Below are positions 51,721-60,902 of a stretch of 64,000 nt of DNA, one piece after another. Position 1 is the first letter of the stretch, and each line of letters begins with the position of its first letter. The translations under genes and the position numbers were made by a program. The notes beneath the pieces are model-generated. The model was given only the letters and a program-made list of their open reading frames with translations. It did not search any database and was not told where the DNA came from. Origin of the DNA: Cuneatibacter sp. NSJ-177 (GTDB taxonomy: Bacteria > Bacillota > Clostridia > Lachnospirales > Lachnospiraceae); contig NZ_JALIFO010000011.1 in assembly GCF_022867805.1 (NCBI RefSeq), positions 1-64,000 of the forward strand. The letters run 5' to 3'.

Positions 51721-53817
51721 TCAATTCTCCGCCTTTGCCTCGGCTTTCTTCCGTTTCTTTGAGAAGTTTCCGCTGGTTTTGCAGATCAGCTTATCAAATA
51801 CCATGAATACCGCCGGCAGGAAAATCAGCACGGCCAGCATACTGATGATGGCGCCTCTGGCCATCAGCAGGCACAAGGAGCTGATCATATCGATCTCGGA
51901 ATAAAGTCCGACGCCGAAGGTCGCGGCAAAGAAGCTGAAGGCGCTGACCATCACCGGCCGCATGCTGGTCTGATGCGCAATCAAAACCGCTTCCTGCTTG
52001 CTCTTGCCGGAACCTCGCTCCGACTCATACCGGCTCGTCATCAGGATTGCATAGTCCACCGTTGCGCCCAGCTGAATGGTACCAATGACGATGGAGGCAA
52101 TGAAAGGCAGTTCGGTTCCCGTGATAAAAGGGATTCCCATATTCACGAAAATAGCGCCTTCAATGACGATCACCAGCAAAAACGGCAGGCTGATCGACTT
52201 AAACACAAACACAATGATGAAAAACACCGCCAAAATCGATACTGCGCTGACCACCTTGAAATCGGTGTTGGTGATATCGATCAAATCCTTGGTACAAGGC
52301 GCCTCACCCACCAGCATACCGTTAGGATCATACCGCTTTAAAATCTGGTTCAGGTCCGTGATCTGGCTGTTCACTTCATCGGACGCGGTGGCGTATTCAT
52401 TGGTCACCAGCATAATCTGGTAATTATCGTTGGAGAGCAGATCCTTCAGGGAACTAGGAATCATGCTGTCCGGGATCGCCGGGCCTACGATGGATTTCAG
52501 CCCCAGAACCGCTTTCACTCCGTCCACCTTCTCCATCTCTTTGCTCATATCGGAGATCTGTTTGGTGGACAGGTCGCTGTCTAAAAGAAGCATATGGACA
52601 GCCCCCATATTGAATTCATCGGCCAGTTTATCGTTGGCCACGATGCTGTCCAGGTCCTTCGGAAGCGTACGGTCAAGGTTGTAGTAGACCGATGTGTGGG
52701 ACTGAAAATAAACAGCCGGGATAAATATCACGATAAACGCGACTGCCAGCGGTTTGTAGTATTTCAAAATGAATTCCGAGACTTTGGGGAAATGCGGAAT
52801 CAGCTGACGGTGCCTTGTCTTTTCCAGCAGTTTGTCAAAAATCATGATCATCGACGGCAGCACCGTGACGCAGCAGATCACGCCGAAGACCACGCCTTTC
52901 GCCATCACGATTCCCAAATCCAGGCCCAAGGTGAAGCTCATAAAGCACAGGGCGATGAAACCGGCGATCGTGGTGACCGAACTGCCTACCACGGATTTGA
53001 TCGTGGCGGCAATGGCCTGGGCCATGGCTTCCTTCCGGTCGCTCCGGTAACTCATCAGCTTTTCCTGATAGCTGTGCCACAGGAAGATCGAGTAGTCCAT
53101 CGTGACGCCCAGCTGCAGCACCGCGCTCAGCGCCTTGGTGATATAGGAAATCTCGCCTTTAAAGATATTGCTTCCCATATTGTACAAAATCGCAATGCCG
53201 ATACTAAGCAGGAACAGCACCGGGATCAGGTAAGACTCCATGGTCAGCGAAAGCACCAGCATGGAAAGCAGCACGGCGATCACCACGTAAATCGCTACCT
53301 CGGACTCCGCCAAGTTTTTCGTGTCCGTCACAACCGCCGACATCCCGCTGAGGAAACACTGCTTCCCGGCCAGGCTTCGGATCTCCTGGATCGCATCCAT
53401 GGTCTCGTCCGCCGAAGTGGTCGTCTGGAAAATGATAAACATCATCGTAGAGTCCTCGGAGTTAAACACGTCCCTGACCTTTTCCGGCAGGATATCCATC
53501 GGCACGCTGAGATCCAGAATGCTGTCGTACCAGACCACCTTTTCCACATGGTCCACTTCTTCAATCTTCTTTTTCAGCTTGGCAACATCCTTGTTTTCCA
53601 TCCCTTCACAGATAAACATGGAATAGGCCCCGGTTCCGAACTCATCTACCAGGATATCCTGGCCCTGCATCGTCTCGATCTCCTTCGGCAGGTAATACAG
53701 CACATCGTAATTGACTCTCGTCTTGATGTAGCCGAAAACCGAAGGGATCAGAAGCAGCAGACTGATGATGAAGATCGGAATCCGGAATTTCACGATTTTC
53801 CGTCCAAACTTAACCAT
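51721..53817 (-). CDS. MMPL/RND-family exporter
   Basis: 698 residues, two repeats each of about six membrane segments with an external domain: first segment FRIPIFIISLLLLIPSVFGY; segments in repeat 1 include LGVTMDYSIFLWHSYQEK, in repeat 2 LGATVDYAILMTSRYESE. The G-x-x-x-D-Y motifs in both halves are the proton-relay Asp residues of MMPL/SSD proteins. It is the first gene of the operon with the heptad-repeat protein, divergent from and controlled by a TetR regulator. Substrate unknown: lipid, drug or peptide export is typical. Confidence 0.93.
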   Translation of the reverse strand: MVKFGRKIVKFRIPIFIISLLLLIPSVFGYIKTRVNYDVLYYLPKEIETMQGQDILVDEFGTGAYSMFICEGMENKDVAKLKKKIEEVDHVEKVVWYDSILDLSVPMDILPEKVRDVFNSEDSTMMFIIFQTTTSADETMDAIQEIRSLAGKQCFLSGMSAVVTDTKNLAESEVAIYVVIAVLLSMLVLSLTMESYLIPVLFLLSIGIAILYNMGSNIFKGEISYITKALSAVLQLGVTMDYSIFLWHSYQEKLMSYRSDRKEAMAQAIAATIKSVVGSSVTTIAGFIALCFMSFTLGLDLGIVMAKGVVFGVICCVTVLPSMIMIFDKLLEKTRHRQLIPHFPKVSEFILKYYKPLAVAFIVIFIPAVYFQSHTSVYYNLDRTLPKDLDSIVANDKLADEFNMGAVHMLLLDSDLSTKQISDMSKEMEKVDGVKAVLGLKSIVGPAIPDSMIPSSLKDLLSNDNYQIMLVTNEYATASDEVNSQITDLNQILKRYDPNGMLVGEAPCTKDLIDITNTDFKVVSAVSILAVFFIIVFVFKSISLPFLLVIVIEGAIFVNMGIPFITGTELPFIASIVIGTIQLGATVDYAILMTSRYESERGSGKSKQEAVLIAHQTSMRPVMVSAFSFFAATFGVGLYSEIDMISSLCLLMARGAIISMLAVLIFLPAVFMVFDKLICKTSGNFSKKRKKAEAKAEN

Positions 53818-53858
53818 AATAATCGTCCCTTTCCTTCAATCAAGTTCTTGTCTCTTTT

Positions 53859-53873
53859 ATGACCATTGGTCAT
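53859..53873. promoter_or_regulatory. TetR operator 1
   Basis: ATGACCATTGGTCAT, a perfect 15-bp palindrome in the 5' leader of the MMPL gene, sharing the TGAC..GTCA arms with two further sites at 53900 and 53986. Confidence 0.75.
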
Positions 53874-53884
53874 TTCCTGGTGAA

Positions 53885-53913
53885 GTTATACCCCAAAACT
53901 GACCATTAGTCAA
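53885..53913 (-). promoter_or_regulatory. MMPL promoter with overlapping TetR operator 2
   Basis: TTGACT (53908-53913), 17-bp spacer, TATAAC (53885-53890). Operator TGACCATTAGTCA (53900-53912) covers the -35 box and the start of the spacer, so repressor binding would block polymerase. Confidence 0.8.
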
Positions 53914-53984
53914 TACTTTTTTATGCAGATTAATACAGATTGATGATTGTGTCGTAAAGACATTAAAATTTTATTAATTCAATA

Positions 53985-54013
53985 TTGACTTCTGGTCATT
54001 TTCATTTTATAAT
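53985..54013 (+). promoter_or_regulatory. tetR promoter with overlapping operator 3
   Basis: TTGACT (53985-53990), 17-bp spacer, TATAAT (54008-54013). Operator TGACTTCTGGTCA (53986-53998) covers the -35, giving autoregulation. It leaves a leader of about 150 bases before the chosen ATG. Confidence 0.8.
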
Positions 54014-54170
54014 AATGCCACGAAATCACAGTTTTCAAGGGGATACAAGCCTTCAAACGGTCAGAAATCAAATATTCTCAAAGCGGAACAGTCCGCTTTG
54101 CAAAGATATTTTCTGCGCGGCCCCTTGCGGGAAAGCTGACCGGGCAGGCACACAGGAAAGGAGGGCTGTC

Positions 54171-54779
54171 ATGGGTAAGATTGATACCAACAAAAAGCAA
54201 AAGAGAGACTCCCTTCTGGACGCCGCTTTCCGTCTGTTTATGAAAAACGGTTTTTACAAAACTTCGATCGCCGATATCGTGGCCAAAGCCGGAGTGGCAA
54301 AGGGAACCTTCTATTTGTATTTCACAGACAAAGACGATATTCGCAATCATCTGATTTCCCATAAGGCCAACCAGGTATTCCGGGCCGCCTACCGGGCGCT
54401 CTTAAAGGAAAATATCGAAAGCTTTGAAGATCAGGTCATCTTTATCATCGACCACATCCTAAACCAGTTTTGTGAGGACAAAAGTCTGGTTCTGTTCCTC
54501 TCCAAACATCTGAGCTGGGGCTTTTTCAAAAACGCGCTGACCGCCCCCGGCGAGGACGAGGAGCTGACGATCTTCGATATCTACCAGCGGCTGCTGGCCC
54601 GCTCCAGCCGTACCTTCCGCGACCCGGAGGTCATGATTTTCATGATATTAGAACTGGTCAGCGGCACAAGCTACCATGCGATCCTCTACAATCAGCCCAT
54701 GAGTATCGAGGAGTTCAAGCCCTATCTGTATCGGACCGTGCGGAATATTCTGCGGGAAGAAGCGGTTTTGGAGGAATGA
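54171..54779 (+). CDS. TetR-family transcriptional repressor
   Basis: 202 residues from the ATG behind AAAGGAGGG. The TetR helix-turn-helix is clear: RDSLLDAAFRLFMKNGFYKT, then SIADIVAKAGVAKGTFYLYF, ending FTDKDDIRNHL. The C-terminal ligand domain is helical and unassigned. It is divergent from the MMPL exporter operon, with three related palindromes between them, so it represses the exporter and itself, presumably relieved by an exporter substrate. Confidence 0.93.
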   Translation: MGKIDTNKKQKRDSLLDAAFRLFMKNGFYKTSIADIVAKAGVAKGTFYLYFTDKDDIRNHLISHKANQVFRAAYRALLKENIESFEDQVIFIIDHILNQFCEDKSLVLFLSKHLSWGFFKNALTAPGEDEELTIFDIYQRLLARSSRTFRDPEVMIFMILELVSGTSYHAILYNQPMSIEEFKPYLYRTVRNILREEAVLEE

Positions 54780-54819
54780 ATGATCTACGGATGGGACCTT
54801 AGAAATAAAAGACATCAAA

Positions 54820-54862
54820 AAAGACAGGGAACCGTATGTCCGGCATACCATTCCCTGTCTTT
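54820..54862 (+). terminator. Terminator of the tetR gene
   Basis: AAAGACAGGGA..TCCCTGTCTTT with a 21-base loop, followed by CTATTTTTTTCG. The A-run before the stem could also serve the minus strand. The remaining bases up to 54967 hold nothing recognised. Confidence 0.8.
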
Positions 54863-54967
54863 CTATTTTTTTCGTTCCGCCGGTTCCGTGAAAAACTGGC
54901 CTCCCAGATGCCTGTTTCTAAAAAACGACACAAGCCGCACCAATCCTCTCCTGGGGGTCTGTCCGGG

Positions 54968-55768
54968 CTAAAAAATCACCTTCAGCGCAATGACCGCCCC
55001 CAGGTAGGCCGCCAGGATCAGATAGGCCGCTGCATCCCGCCCGGCATATTTCAGCGGAAACATCTTCGTCCGTCCTTCGCCGCCGTGATAGCAGCGGGCT
55101 TCCATCGCCATGGCCAAATCCGTGGCCCGGCGAAATGCTGAGATAAAGAGCGGTACCAGAAGCGGAATCAAAGACTTTGCCCGCTTGATCAGGCTGCCGG
55201 ACTCAAAATCCGCCCCCCTTGCCATCTGAGCTTTCATGATCTTATCGGCCTCCTCGGTCAAAATCGGGATAAAACGCAGGGCGATGGACATCATCATCGC
55301 GATCTCATGGACCGGGACCTTCACCGCCTTTAAAAACCCCAGCCCCCGTTCCAGACCGTCGGTCAAAGAGGTCGGGGTGGTGGTAAACGTCATCAAAGAC
55401 GACCCCATGATCAAATAGATCAGGCGAATCGCCATATAACCAGCCTGTATCAGCCCTTGTTTCGTAATCTTAAAAATCCAAAATCGGACCAGCACATCGC
55501 CGTCGGTCAGGAAGATATTAAAAACCACGCTGAACAGCAGCAGAAAAATAACCGCTTTCAATCCGCGGAAAATAAAACCGATCGGGACCCGTGAAATCTT
55601 GATGCAGGCCGCCAAAAAAACGGTCGCCAGGAGGTAACAAGGCCACCCATCCGACACGAACAGGGATATCAGAAAAACCAATGTCCCCATCAGCTTCGTC
55701 CGGGGATCCAGCCGGTGAACCGGCGAGGCCACCGGATAATATTGGCCCAATGTAATATCTCTCAACAT
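54968..55768 (-). CDS. ecfT: ECF transporter transmembrane protein EcfT
   Basis: 266 residues: start MLRDITLGQYYP with HRLDPRTKLMGTLVF (the EcfT opening motif), five to six membrane segments, and the coupling-helix motifs MARGADFE and MAMEARCY (the two A-R-G/A-R-C signatures that grip the ATPases). It lies 10 bases after the fused ATPase gene. It forms the shared scaffold of a group II energy-coupling-factor vitamin/metal importer; the substrate-binding S components must be encoded elsewhere. Confidence 0.93.
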   Translation of the reverse strand: MLRDITLGQYYPVASPVHRLDPRTKLMGTLVFLISLFVSDGWPCYLLATVFLAACIKISRVPIGFIFRGLKAVIFLLLFSVVFNIFLTDGDVLVRFWIFKITKQGLIQAGYMAIRLIYLIMGSSLMTFTTTPTSLTDGLERGLGFLKAVKVPVHEIAMMMSIALRFIPILTEEADKIMKAQMARGADFESGSLIKRAKSLIPLLVPLFISAFRRATDLAMAMEARCYHGGEGRTKMFPLKYAGRDAAAYLILAAYLGAVIALKVIF

Positions 55769-55778
55769 GTTTCTGTCC

Positions 55779-57587
55779 TCAATCTCCGGCCGTCCCGGCG
55801 TCTTCTTCGCCTTCCGCGCCTGCAAATTCTCTCAAAATCGCACTCTTTGCTTCCTCGACGGTGGTGATATCCCCGCCGAGTGAAAACCCAATCTTTCGCA
55901 GTTCCTCCGCCAGGTAGGTCACCTGCGGAGCCGACAGCCCCATGGTCTCCAGATCACGGTAGTGCCGGAATACTTCCTTCGGCGCGCCGTCATAAGCGAT
56001 CGTTCCCCGATCCAGCACAATCAGACGCTCCGCGTACCGCGCCACGTCCTCCATACTGTGGGAGACCAGCACCACGGCCATCCCCTTTTCCTCATGGAGC
56101 TTCTCCACCTGATCCAAGATTTCGTCCCGTCCGCCCGGATCCAGGCCTGCGGTCGGCTCGTCAAGGATCAACACCTCCGGCTCCATGGCCAGAACCCCGG
56201 CGATGGCCGCCCGGCGCTTTTGTCCTCCGGAAAGCTCAAATGGAGAGCGGCGGTAAAAACTGGAATCCATCCCAACCAGGCGCAGGGCCTCCTTCGCACG
56301 CTCCTCCGCCTGCTCTTTCGAAAGGCCCTGATTTTTCGGGCCAAAGCAGACATCCGTGAACACATCCTCCTCGAACAGCTGATGCTCCGGATACTGAAAC
56401 ACCAATCCAACCTTACCCCGGAGCGCCTTCTTGTCGTATCCATCCCGGTAGATGCTCTCCCCATGAAACAGCACGTCGCCGGAATCCGCTTTTAAGAGTC
56501 CGTTCAGATGTTGGATCAGCGTAGATTTTCCCGATCCGGTGTGGCCAATGATGCTGAGGAACTGCCCCTTCGGTACCGCAAAGGAGATCCCCTTTAACAC
56601 CTTTACTTCCATGGGCGTCCCGGTTCCATACTTGTAAGTCACCTCGCGGAGCTCCAAAACCGGTTCTTTGTCCAGTGAAACAGCTTCTGCCCTCTTATCC
56701 CCGGACGCACCGGTATACGAAACGCGGGCGCCGGATTCCCTGGCCTTTTCCAGCTCTTCCACCAGCTCTTTCACCGTCAGGATTCCCGACGCCACAGGAA
56801 GACCTCCGGAGGCCAGTAAGGCCCCCAGCTCCGTCACCTGCGGCACATCCAAATGCAGGGCTTTCAGCTCCTTTACGCGGGAGAAAATCTCCCTCGGCGT
56901 CCCTTCCATCTGGATTTCCCCGCCGTCCATAACGAAAATCCGGTCCGCCGAAACCGTTTCTTCCATATAATGAGTGATCAAAATCACTGTAATCCCTTCG
57001 GCCCGGTTCAGCTCGCGGATGGTCCGGATCACTTCCTTACGCCCATTGGGATCCAGCATGGCGGTAGGCTCGTCCAATACGATACACCGGGGCCGCATGG
57101 CCATCACGCCGGCGATGGCGACTCTCTGCTTCTGGCCGCCGGACAGGTGATTGGGGGACGCCTTCCGGTAGGCAGTCATTCCCACGGCCTCCAGGCTTTC
57201 CTGCACCCGTTTCCAGATTTCGGCCGACGGAACTCCCATATTTTCCGGCCCGAAACCGACGTCTTCTTCCACCACCGTGGCGATAATCTGATTGTCCGGA
57301 TTCTGAAAGACCATGCCCGCGGTCTGACGGATATCCCAGAGATTTTCTTCTTTCCGCGTGTCTTTTTCTCCCACCCAGATCACACCGTCGGTCGGAAAAA
57401 GCAGCGCGTTCATGTGCTTGGCCAACGTAGATTTCCCGGAACCGTTCCTGCCCAGGATAGCTACAAACTGGCCCTCTTTGATATCCAGGCTGACCCCGTC
57501 GATGGCGCGCATGACCTCTTCGATCTGATTTTCTTCATCTCTTCTGGTATATTCAAAGACCAGACGGTCTGTCTTGATGATTCCCAT
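55779..57587 (-). CDS. Fused EcfA1-EcfA2 ATPase of the ECF transporter
   Basis: 602 residues containing two complete ATP-binding domains in one chain. Domain 1 (1-280): Walker [11 protein letters not shown]-loop [10 protein letters not shown], signature [13 protein letters not shown], Walker [12 protein letters not shown]. Domain 2 (about 310-585): Walker [11 protein letters not shown]-loop [10 protein letters not shown], signature [13 protein letters not shown], Walker [14 protein letters not shown]. In group II ECF systems these are normally two separate genes, ecfA1 and ecfA2, in this order before ecfT, so this is a natural head-to-tail fusion. The linker is about 30 residues and rich in Ala, Ser and Lys. 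Confidence 0.93.
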   Translation of the reverse strand: MGIIKTDRLVFEYTRRDEENQIEEVMRAIDGVSLDIKEGQFVAILGRNGSGKSTLAKHMNALLFPTDGVIWVGEKDTRKEENLWDIRQTAGMVFQNPDNQIIATVVEEDVGFGPENMGVPSAEIWKRVQESLEAVGMTAYRKASPNHLSGGQKQRVAIAGVMAMRPRCIVLDEPTAMLDPNGRKEVIRTIRELNRAEGITVILITHYMEETVSADRIFVMDGGEIQMEGTPREIFSRVKELKALHLDVPQVTELGALLASGGLPVASGILTVKELVEELEKARESGARVSYTGASGDKRAEAVSLDKEPVLELREVTYKYGTGTPMEVKVLKGISFAVPKGQFLSIIGHTGSGKSTLIQHLNGLLKADSGDVLFHGESIYRDGYDKKALRGKVGLVFQYPEHQLFEEDVFTDVCFGPKNQGLSKEQAEERAKEALRLVGMDSSFYRRSPFELSGGQKRRAAIAGVLAMEPEVLILDEPTAGLDPGGRDEILDQVEKLHEEKGMAVVLVSHSMEDVARYAERLIVLDRGTIAYDGAPKEVFRHYRDLETMGLSAPQVTYLAEELRKIGFSLGGDITTVEEAKSAILREFAGAEGEEDAGTAGD

Positions 57588-57622
57588 ATTGATCTCCCAA
57601 ATGTCAACTTCGTTCTTCGCTA

Positions 57623-57651
57623 GAATAACATTTTACTGGATTTCCTGTCAA
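57623..57651 (-). promoter_or_regulatory. Possible promoter of the ECF operon
   Basis: TTGACA (57646-57651), 17-bp spacer, TTATTC (57623-57628): excellent -35, poor -10. Confidence 0.4.
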
Positions 57652-57687
57652 AATGCAAGTTCCGCCAAAAGTTTTTTCCAGAACCCC

Positions 57688-57717
57688 TTGTCAAAATAGG
57701 ATTTTACCCGATATAAT
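57688..57717 (+). promoter_or_regulatory. degV promoter
   Basis: TTGTCA (57688-57693), 18-bp spacer, TATAAT (57712-57717), about 60 bases before the ATG. Confidence 0.65.
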
Positions 57718-57775
57718 AGAGATTAACGTCTTTTTTATCAGATACACTTACACCAGAAAACGCAGAGGAGAAAAA

Positions 57776-58642
57776 ATGAGCAAAGTAGCTATCGTTACGG
57801 ACAGTAACAGCGGGATTACCCAGTCGCAGGCGCTTGCCTTCGGCATCCGGGTCCTCCCAATGCCGTTTTATATAAATGAAAAAATGTACTATGAGGACAT
57901 TGACCTGTCCCAGGAACAATTTTATCAGATGCTGGCGTCCGGCGCCAATATCTCCACGTCCCAGCCGGTGGTTGCCAATGTGCTCGACCTGTGGGACGAA
58001 CTGTTGACCTCCTACGACCAAGTGGTGCATATTCCGATGTCCAGCGGGCTCAGCGGGTCCTGCGAGACCGCCACGGCCCTGGCCGTAGACTATGACGGCC
58101 GGGTGGAGGTGGTGAACAATCAAAGAATCTCCGTAACCCAACGGCAGTCCGTGCTGGACGCCCTGAAACTGGCCGGTGAAGGAAAGAGCGCACAGGAGAT
58201 CAAAAAGATCCTGGAGGATACGAAGTATGACTCCAGCATCTATATCATGGTTAACACATTGGATTATCTGAAAAAAGGCGGGCGGATTACTCCTACCGCC
58301 GCTGCCATCGGCACGCTTTTAAAGTTAAAGCCGGTTCTCCAGATTCAGGGAGAAAAGCTGGACGCCTACGCGAAAGCCCGCTCCGTAAAGCAGGCCAAAA
58401 GCCTGATGATCAAAGCCATGCAGCATGATTTCGTGGAGCGCTTCGGCTCCGACGAACAAGGGACGGGCATGTATCTTCAGCTGGCCTACACCGGAGACCG
58501 TGGGGAGGCCGAACGTTTCTACCAGGAAGTCCGGCAGATTTTCCCGAAACAGGATATCGTCATGGATCCGCTGTCTCTCAGCGTATCCTGCCACATCGGA
58601 CCCGGCGCGCTGGCCGTAGCATGTACGAAGAAGTTGTGGTAA
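57776..58642 (+). CDS. DegV-family fatty-acid-binding protein
   Basis: 288 residues from the ATG behind GAGGAG. DegV signatures: VAIVTDSNSGIT at the N-terminus, ISTSQPVVANVLDLWDEL, IPMSSGLSGSCETA (the head-group binding Ser/Thr loop), VNTLDYLKKGGRIT and LKLKPVLQIQGEKLDAYAKA. Proteins of this fold (FakB) bind fatty acids for the FakA kinase, giving acyl phosphate for lipid synthesis. No fakA nearby. Single gene. Confidence 0.95.
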   Translation: MSKVAIVTDSNSGITQSQALAFGIRVLPMPFYINEKMYYEDIDLSQEQFYQMLASGANISTSQPVVANVLDLWDELLTSYDQVVHIPMSSGLSGSCETATALAVDYDGRVEVVNNQRISVTQRQSVLDALKLAGEGKSAQEIKKILEDTKYDSSIYIMVNTLDYLKKGGRITPTAAAIGTLLKLKPVLQIQGEKLDAYAKARSVKQAKSLMIKAMQHDFVERFGSDEQGTGMYLQLAYTGDRGEAERFYQEVRQIFPKQDIVMDPLSLSVSCHIGPGALAVACTKKLW

Positions 58643-58675
58643 TCTTTTTCCTATGATCTTCCGTAAATAGATTCG

Positions 58676-58750
58676 AGGCAGCAACCAGCTCCCGGTGAAA
58701 AGCGCCGTTCCCGGCTCTTTCGGTAAGCTTCTTGCCGCCTCATTTTTTTC
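58676..58750 (+). terminator. Possible degV terminator
   Basis: GAGGC and GCCTC arms about 60 bases apart, with an inner CAA/TTG pairing, end in ATTTTTTTC. The stem is long and imperfect, so confidence is modest. Confidence 0.4.
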
Positions 58751-58757
58751 TTCCAAA

Positions 58758-58976
58758 CTACATCATTCTCCAGCAAACATAAGCAATTCCTACCAGAATC
58801 AAGACACCCAGCACCCGCATCACGCGGAAGGTTAGACCGTCCGGCTGGACTTCCTTTCCATTTTTTCCGTAGATCGACCGCCAGACAGTCTGGGGCGATA
58901 TCAGCAGAATCAGCGCAATCAGTGCCAACAGGACGATGCAAACCCACTGGGTCATCGTCAGCGAAGCCGTCAACAT
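58758..58976 (-). CDS. Small two-segment membrane protein
   Basis: 72 residues with two membrane segments (WVCIVLLALIALILLISP and VMRVLGVLILVGIAYVCW) joined by a short charged loop (SIYGKNGKEVQPDG). A perfect ribosome site (GAGGAGGAGACGAT) precedes the ATG, 22 bases after the CDF gene stop. Last gene of the pgm operon. A DUF6199-like family is possible from memory; function unknown. Confidence 0.8.
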   Translation of the reverse strand: MLTASLTMTQWVCIVLLALIALILLISPQTVWRSIYGKNGKEVQPDGLTFRVMRVLGVLILVGIAYVCWRMM

Positions 58977-58998
58977 ATCGTCTCCTCCTCGTATGATT

Positions 58999-60183
58999 TT
59001 ATGCGTCCCCTTGAAGGGATATATAAGCCCGGTCTATGTGCACCACCGCATAGTAATTTCCCGGCAGCGCCTCCACCCGGCGCACAATTTCTTCCTCTAT
59101 CTCTTTTTCCGCGCGCTTGCACTCAGCCGGCAGCACTGCGTCGAAAATCAGATTTGTGTGGGTAGGGCCGCTGACCATCCGGAAATCATGGATGGTCATC
59201 CCATCCTCGATCCCGCCGACCAGGTCTGCCACCACCTGCTTCATGGCCACGGTGCGCGCGTCATCCACATCCACCGGGTCCATATGGATCACAGCCTCAC
59301 AATCCATCTCCTCGCCCAGCCTCCGCTCCATGCGGTCGATCACATCATGGATCTCCACAATACTGCCGGAAGCAGGAACCTCTGCGTGCAGGGACAGCAT
59401 CCGCCGCCCCGGCCCGTAGTCATGGACCACCAAATCATGGATCCCGATGATCCCATCATAGGACATCACCAGATCGTGGACCGACTGCACAAACTCCGCC
59501 GTCGGCGGCTGCCCCAAAAGCGGGTCCACAGTCTCCTTGGCCGCTCCGATGCCGGTCCGAAGAATAAACAGCGCCACCAGCACGCCGCACCAGCCGTCGA
59601 CCAGCAGGCCGGTCCAATGCCCGATCAGCATGGCCGCCAGCACCACTGCGGTCGAGATGCAGTCGCTGAGGCTGTCCGCCGCCGTAGCCTTCATGGCCGC
59701 CGATCCGATCTTCTTTCCCACCGCCCGGTTGTAGCAGGCCATATAAATCTTGACTCCGATGGACGCCGCCAAAATCCCCACTGCCAAGAGGCTGAACTCC
59801 ACCGGTTCGGGGTGAAAGATCTTTTCCAGCGAGCTTTTCCCAAGCTCCACTCCCATCAAAATGATGGCCAAAGAAACAATCAGCCCCGACAGATATTCCA
59901 GCCGTCCATGGCCAAACGGATGCTCCGGATCCGGCTTTTGTCCGGCCAGCTGAAATCCGATCAGCGTGATCACCGAGGAACCGGCGTCGGACAGGTTGTT
60001 CATCGCATCGGCCATGATCGCGATCGAGCCGCTGAAGACCCCGGCCAGCAATTTGCCCAAAAACAAGAGCAGATTCAGCCCGATCCCCACGGCCCCGCAG
60101 AGCACGCCGTATGCCCGGCGGACGCCGGGCGCATGCAGCTGGTCCCGGTCTCGGATCAGCCATTTCGCAAGCAGCGAGATCAT
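58999..60183 (-). CDS. Cation diffusion facilitator (CDF) transporter with extended C-terminus
   Basis: 394 residues. Six membrane segments with transport-site motifs IMADAMNNLSDAGSS (segment 2) and ATAADSLSDCIST (segment 5), i.e. D/N and D/D rather than H/D, closer to Mn-type CDF proteins. Loop signature HPFGHGRLEYLSG. The cytosolic domain is long (about 190 residues) and His-rich, covering two ferredoxin-like modules (SLHAEVP, VIHMDPVD, TNLIFDAVLP). Its ATG overlaps the HAD gene stop by 4 bases, in a pgm-HAD-CDF operon. The metal is inferred. Confidence 0.92.
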   Translation of the reverse strand: MISLLAKWLIRDRDQLHAPGVRRAYGVLCGAVGIGLNLLLFLGKLLAGVFSGSIAIMADAMNNLSDAGSSVITLIGFQLAGQKPDPEHPFGHGRLEYLSGLIVSLAIILMGVELGKSSLEKIFHPEPVEFSLLAVGILAASIGVKIYMACYNRAVGKKIGSAAMKATAADSLSDCISTAVVLAAMLIGHWTGLLVDGWCGVLVALFILRTGIGAAKETVDPLLGQPPTAEFVQSVHDLVMSYDGIIGIHDLVVHDYGPGRRMLSLHAEVPASGSIVEIHDVIDRMERRLGEEMDCEAVIHMDPVDVDDARTVAMKQVVADLVGGIEDGMTIHDFRMVSGPTHTNLIFDAVLPAECKRAEKEIEEEIVRRVEALPGNYYAVVHIDRAYISLQGDA

Positions 60184-60902
60184 TTTGTTTCCACCTCCGG
60201 CAGGCCTTTCGCAAAGGCCATAAAATCTTCAAAACCACCGTGTCTCCATTTTGCCAGATCCCGGTTCTTCCGGTTAATCAGGAAATCTGTGATCAAATAA
60301 TTGGGGATCCCCAGCGCATCGGTGGATACCATATCGTCGTCCACATCGTTTCCTACCATCATGCAGTCTTCCGGCTTCTTTCCCAGCTTGTCCAAAAGTT
60401 CCCGGAAATAATCCGGATACGGTTTACAGCGCCTGCTGTTTTCAAACGTAGTGACATAAGAAAAATCATCCGGGGAAACACCGGCCCATTCCATGCGCTG
60501 CCAGGTGGCCGCCTGGGGAAATACAGGATTGGTGGCCAGCACCACCTCATATCCCTTGTTTTTTAACAGATCCACCACGGCGCGGGATTTCCTGCTTTCT
60601 TTTACCACGCGGCGAAGGCTCCGGTACTCTTTCTCATAATAATCCAAAAAAACCGGTTCCCGGTCCCGTATTCTTTGATCCGTGCGCTCCGAAAAAGCTT
60701 TCCAGAAAACTTCCTCATTGGTATCTTCCGTCTGATTTTTGATCACGGCGAAGGTGGCCTCCGTCAGCGCCCGGCAGAAACCGGCCGGTTCGTAGCCAAA
60801 AGGTACGAACCGGCGCGCCAGGCCTTCCATATATAGCCGGATAAATTCATCCTGATCCATCGGGAGCAGCGTCCCGTCCAGATCAAACAAAACCGTATTC
60901 AT
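60180..60902 (-). CDS. HAD-superfamily hydrolase
   Basis: 240 residues: motif I VLFDLDGTLLP with nucleophile and acid Asp, motif II VVLATNP, motif III Lys near RRCKPYPDYF, and motif IV MVGNDVDDDM. The cap is alpha-helical (type C1). A phosphatase acting on a small sugar phosphate or similar is expected from the family. The ATG shares its A with the TGA of phosphoglucomutase (TGATG), and the stop overlaps the CDF start, so the genes are tightly coupled. The sequence alone does not give the substrate. Confidence 0.9.
   Translation of the reverse strand: MNTVLFDLDGTLLPMDQDEFIRLYMEGLARRFVPFGYEPAGFCRALTEATFAVIKNQTEDTNEEVFWKAFSERTDQRIRDREPVFLDYYEKEYRSLRRVVKESRKSRAVVDLLKNKGYEVVLATNPVFPQAATWQRMEWAGVSPDDFSYVTTFENSRRCKPYPDYFRELLDKLGKKPEDCMMVGNDVDDDMVSTDALGIPNYLITDFLINRKNRDLAKWRHGGFEDFMAFAKGLPEVETK

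Noticed and set aside
58325-58756. 143-codon frame antisense to the end of degV
   Set aside because: It lies opposite conserved DegV motifs and has no ribosome site.
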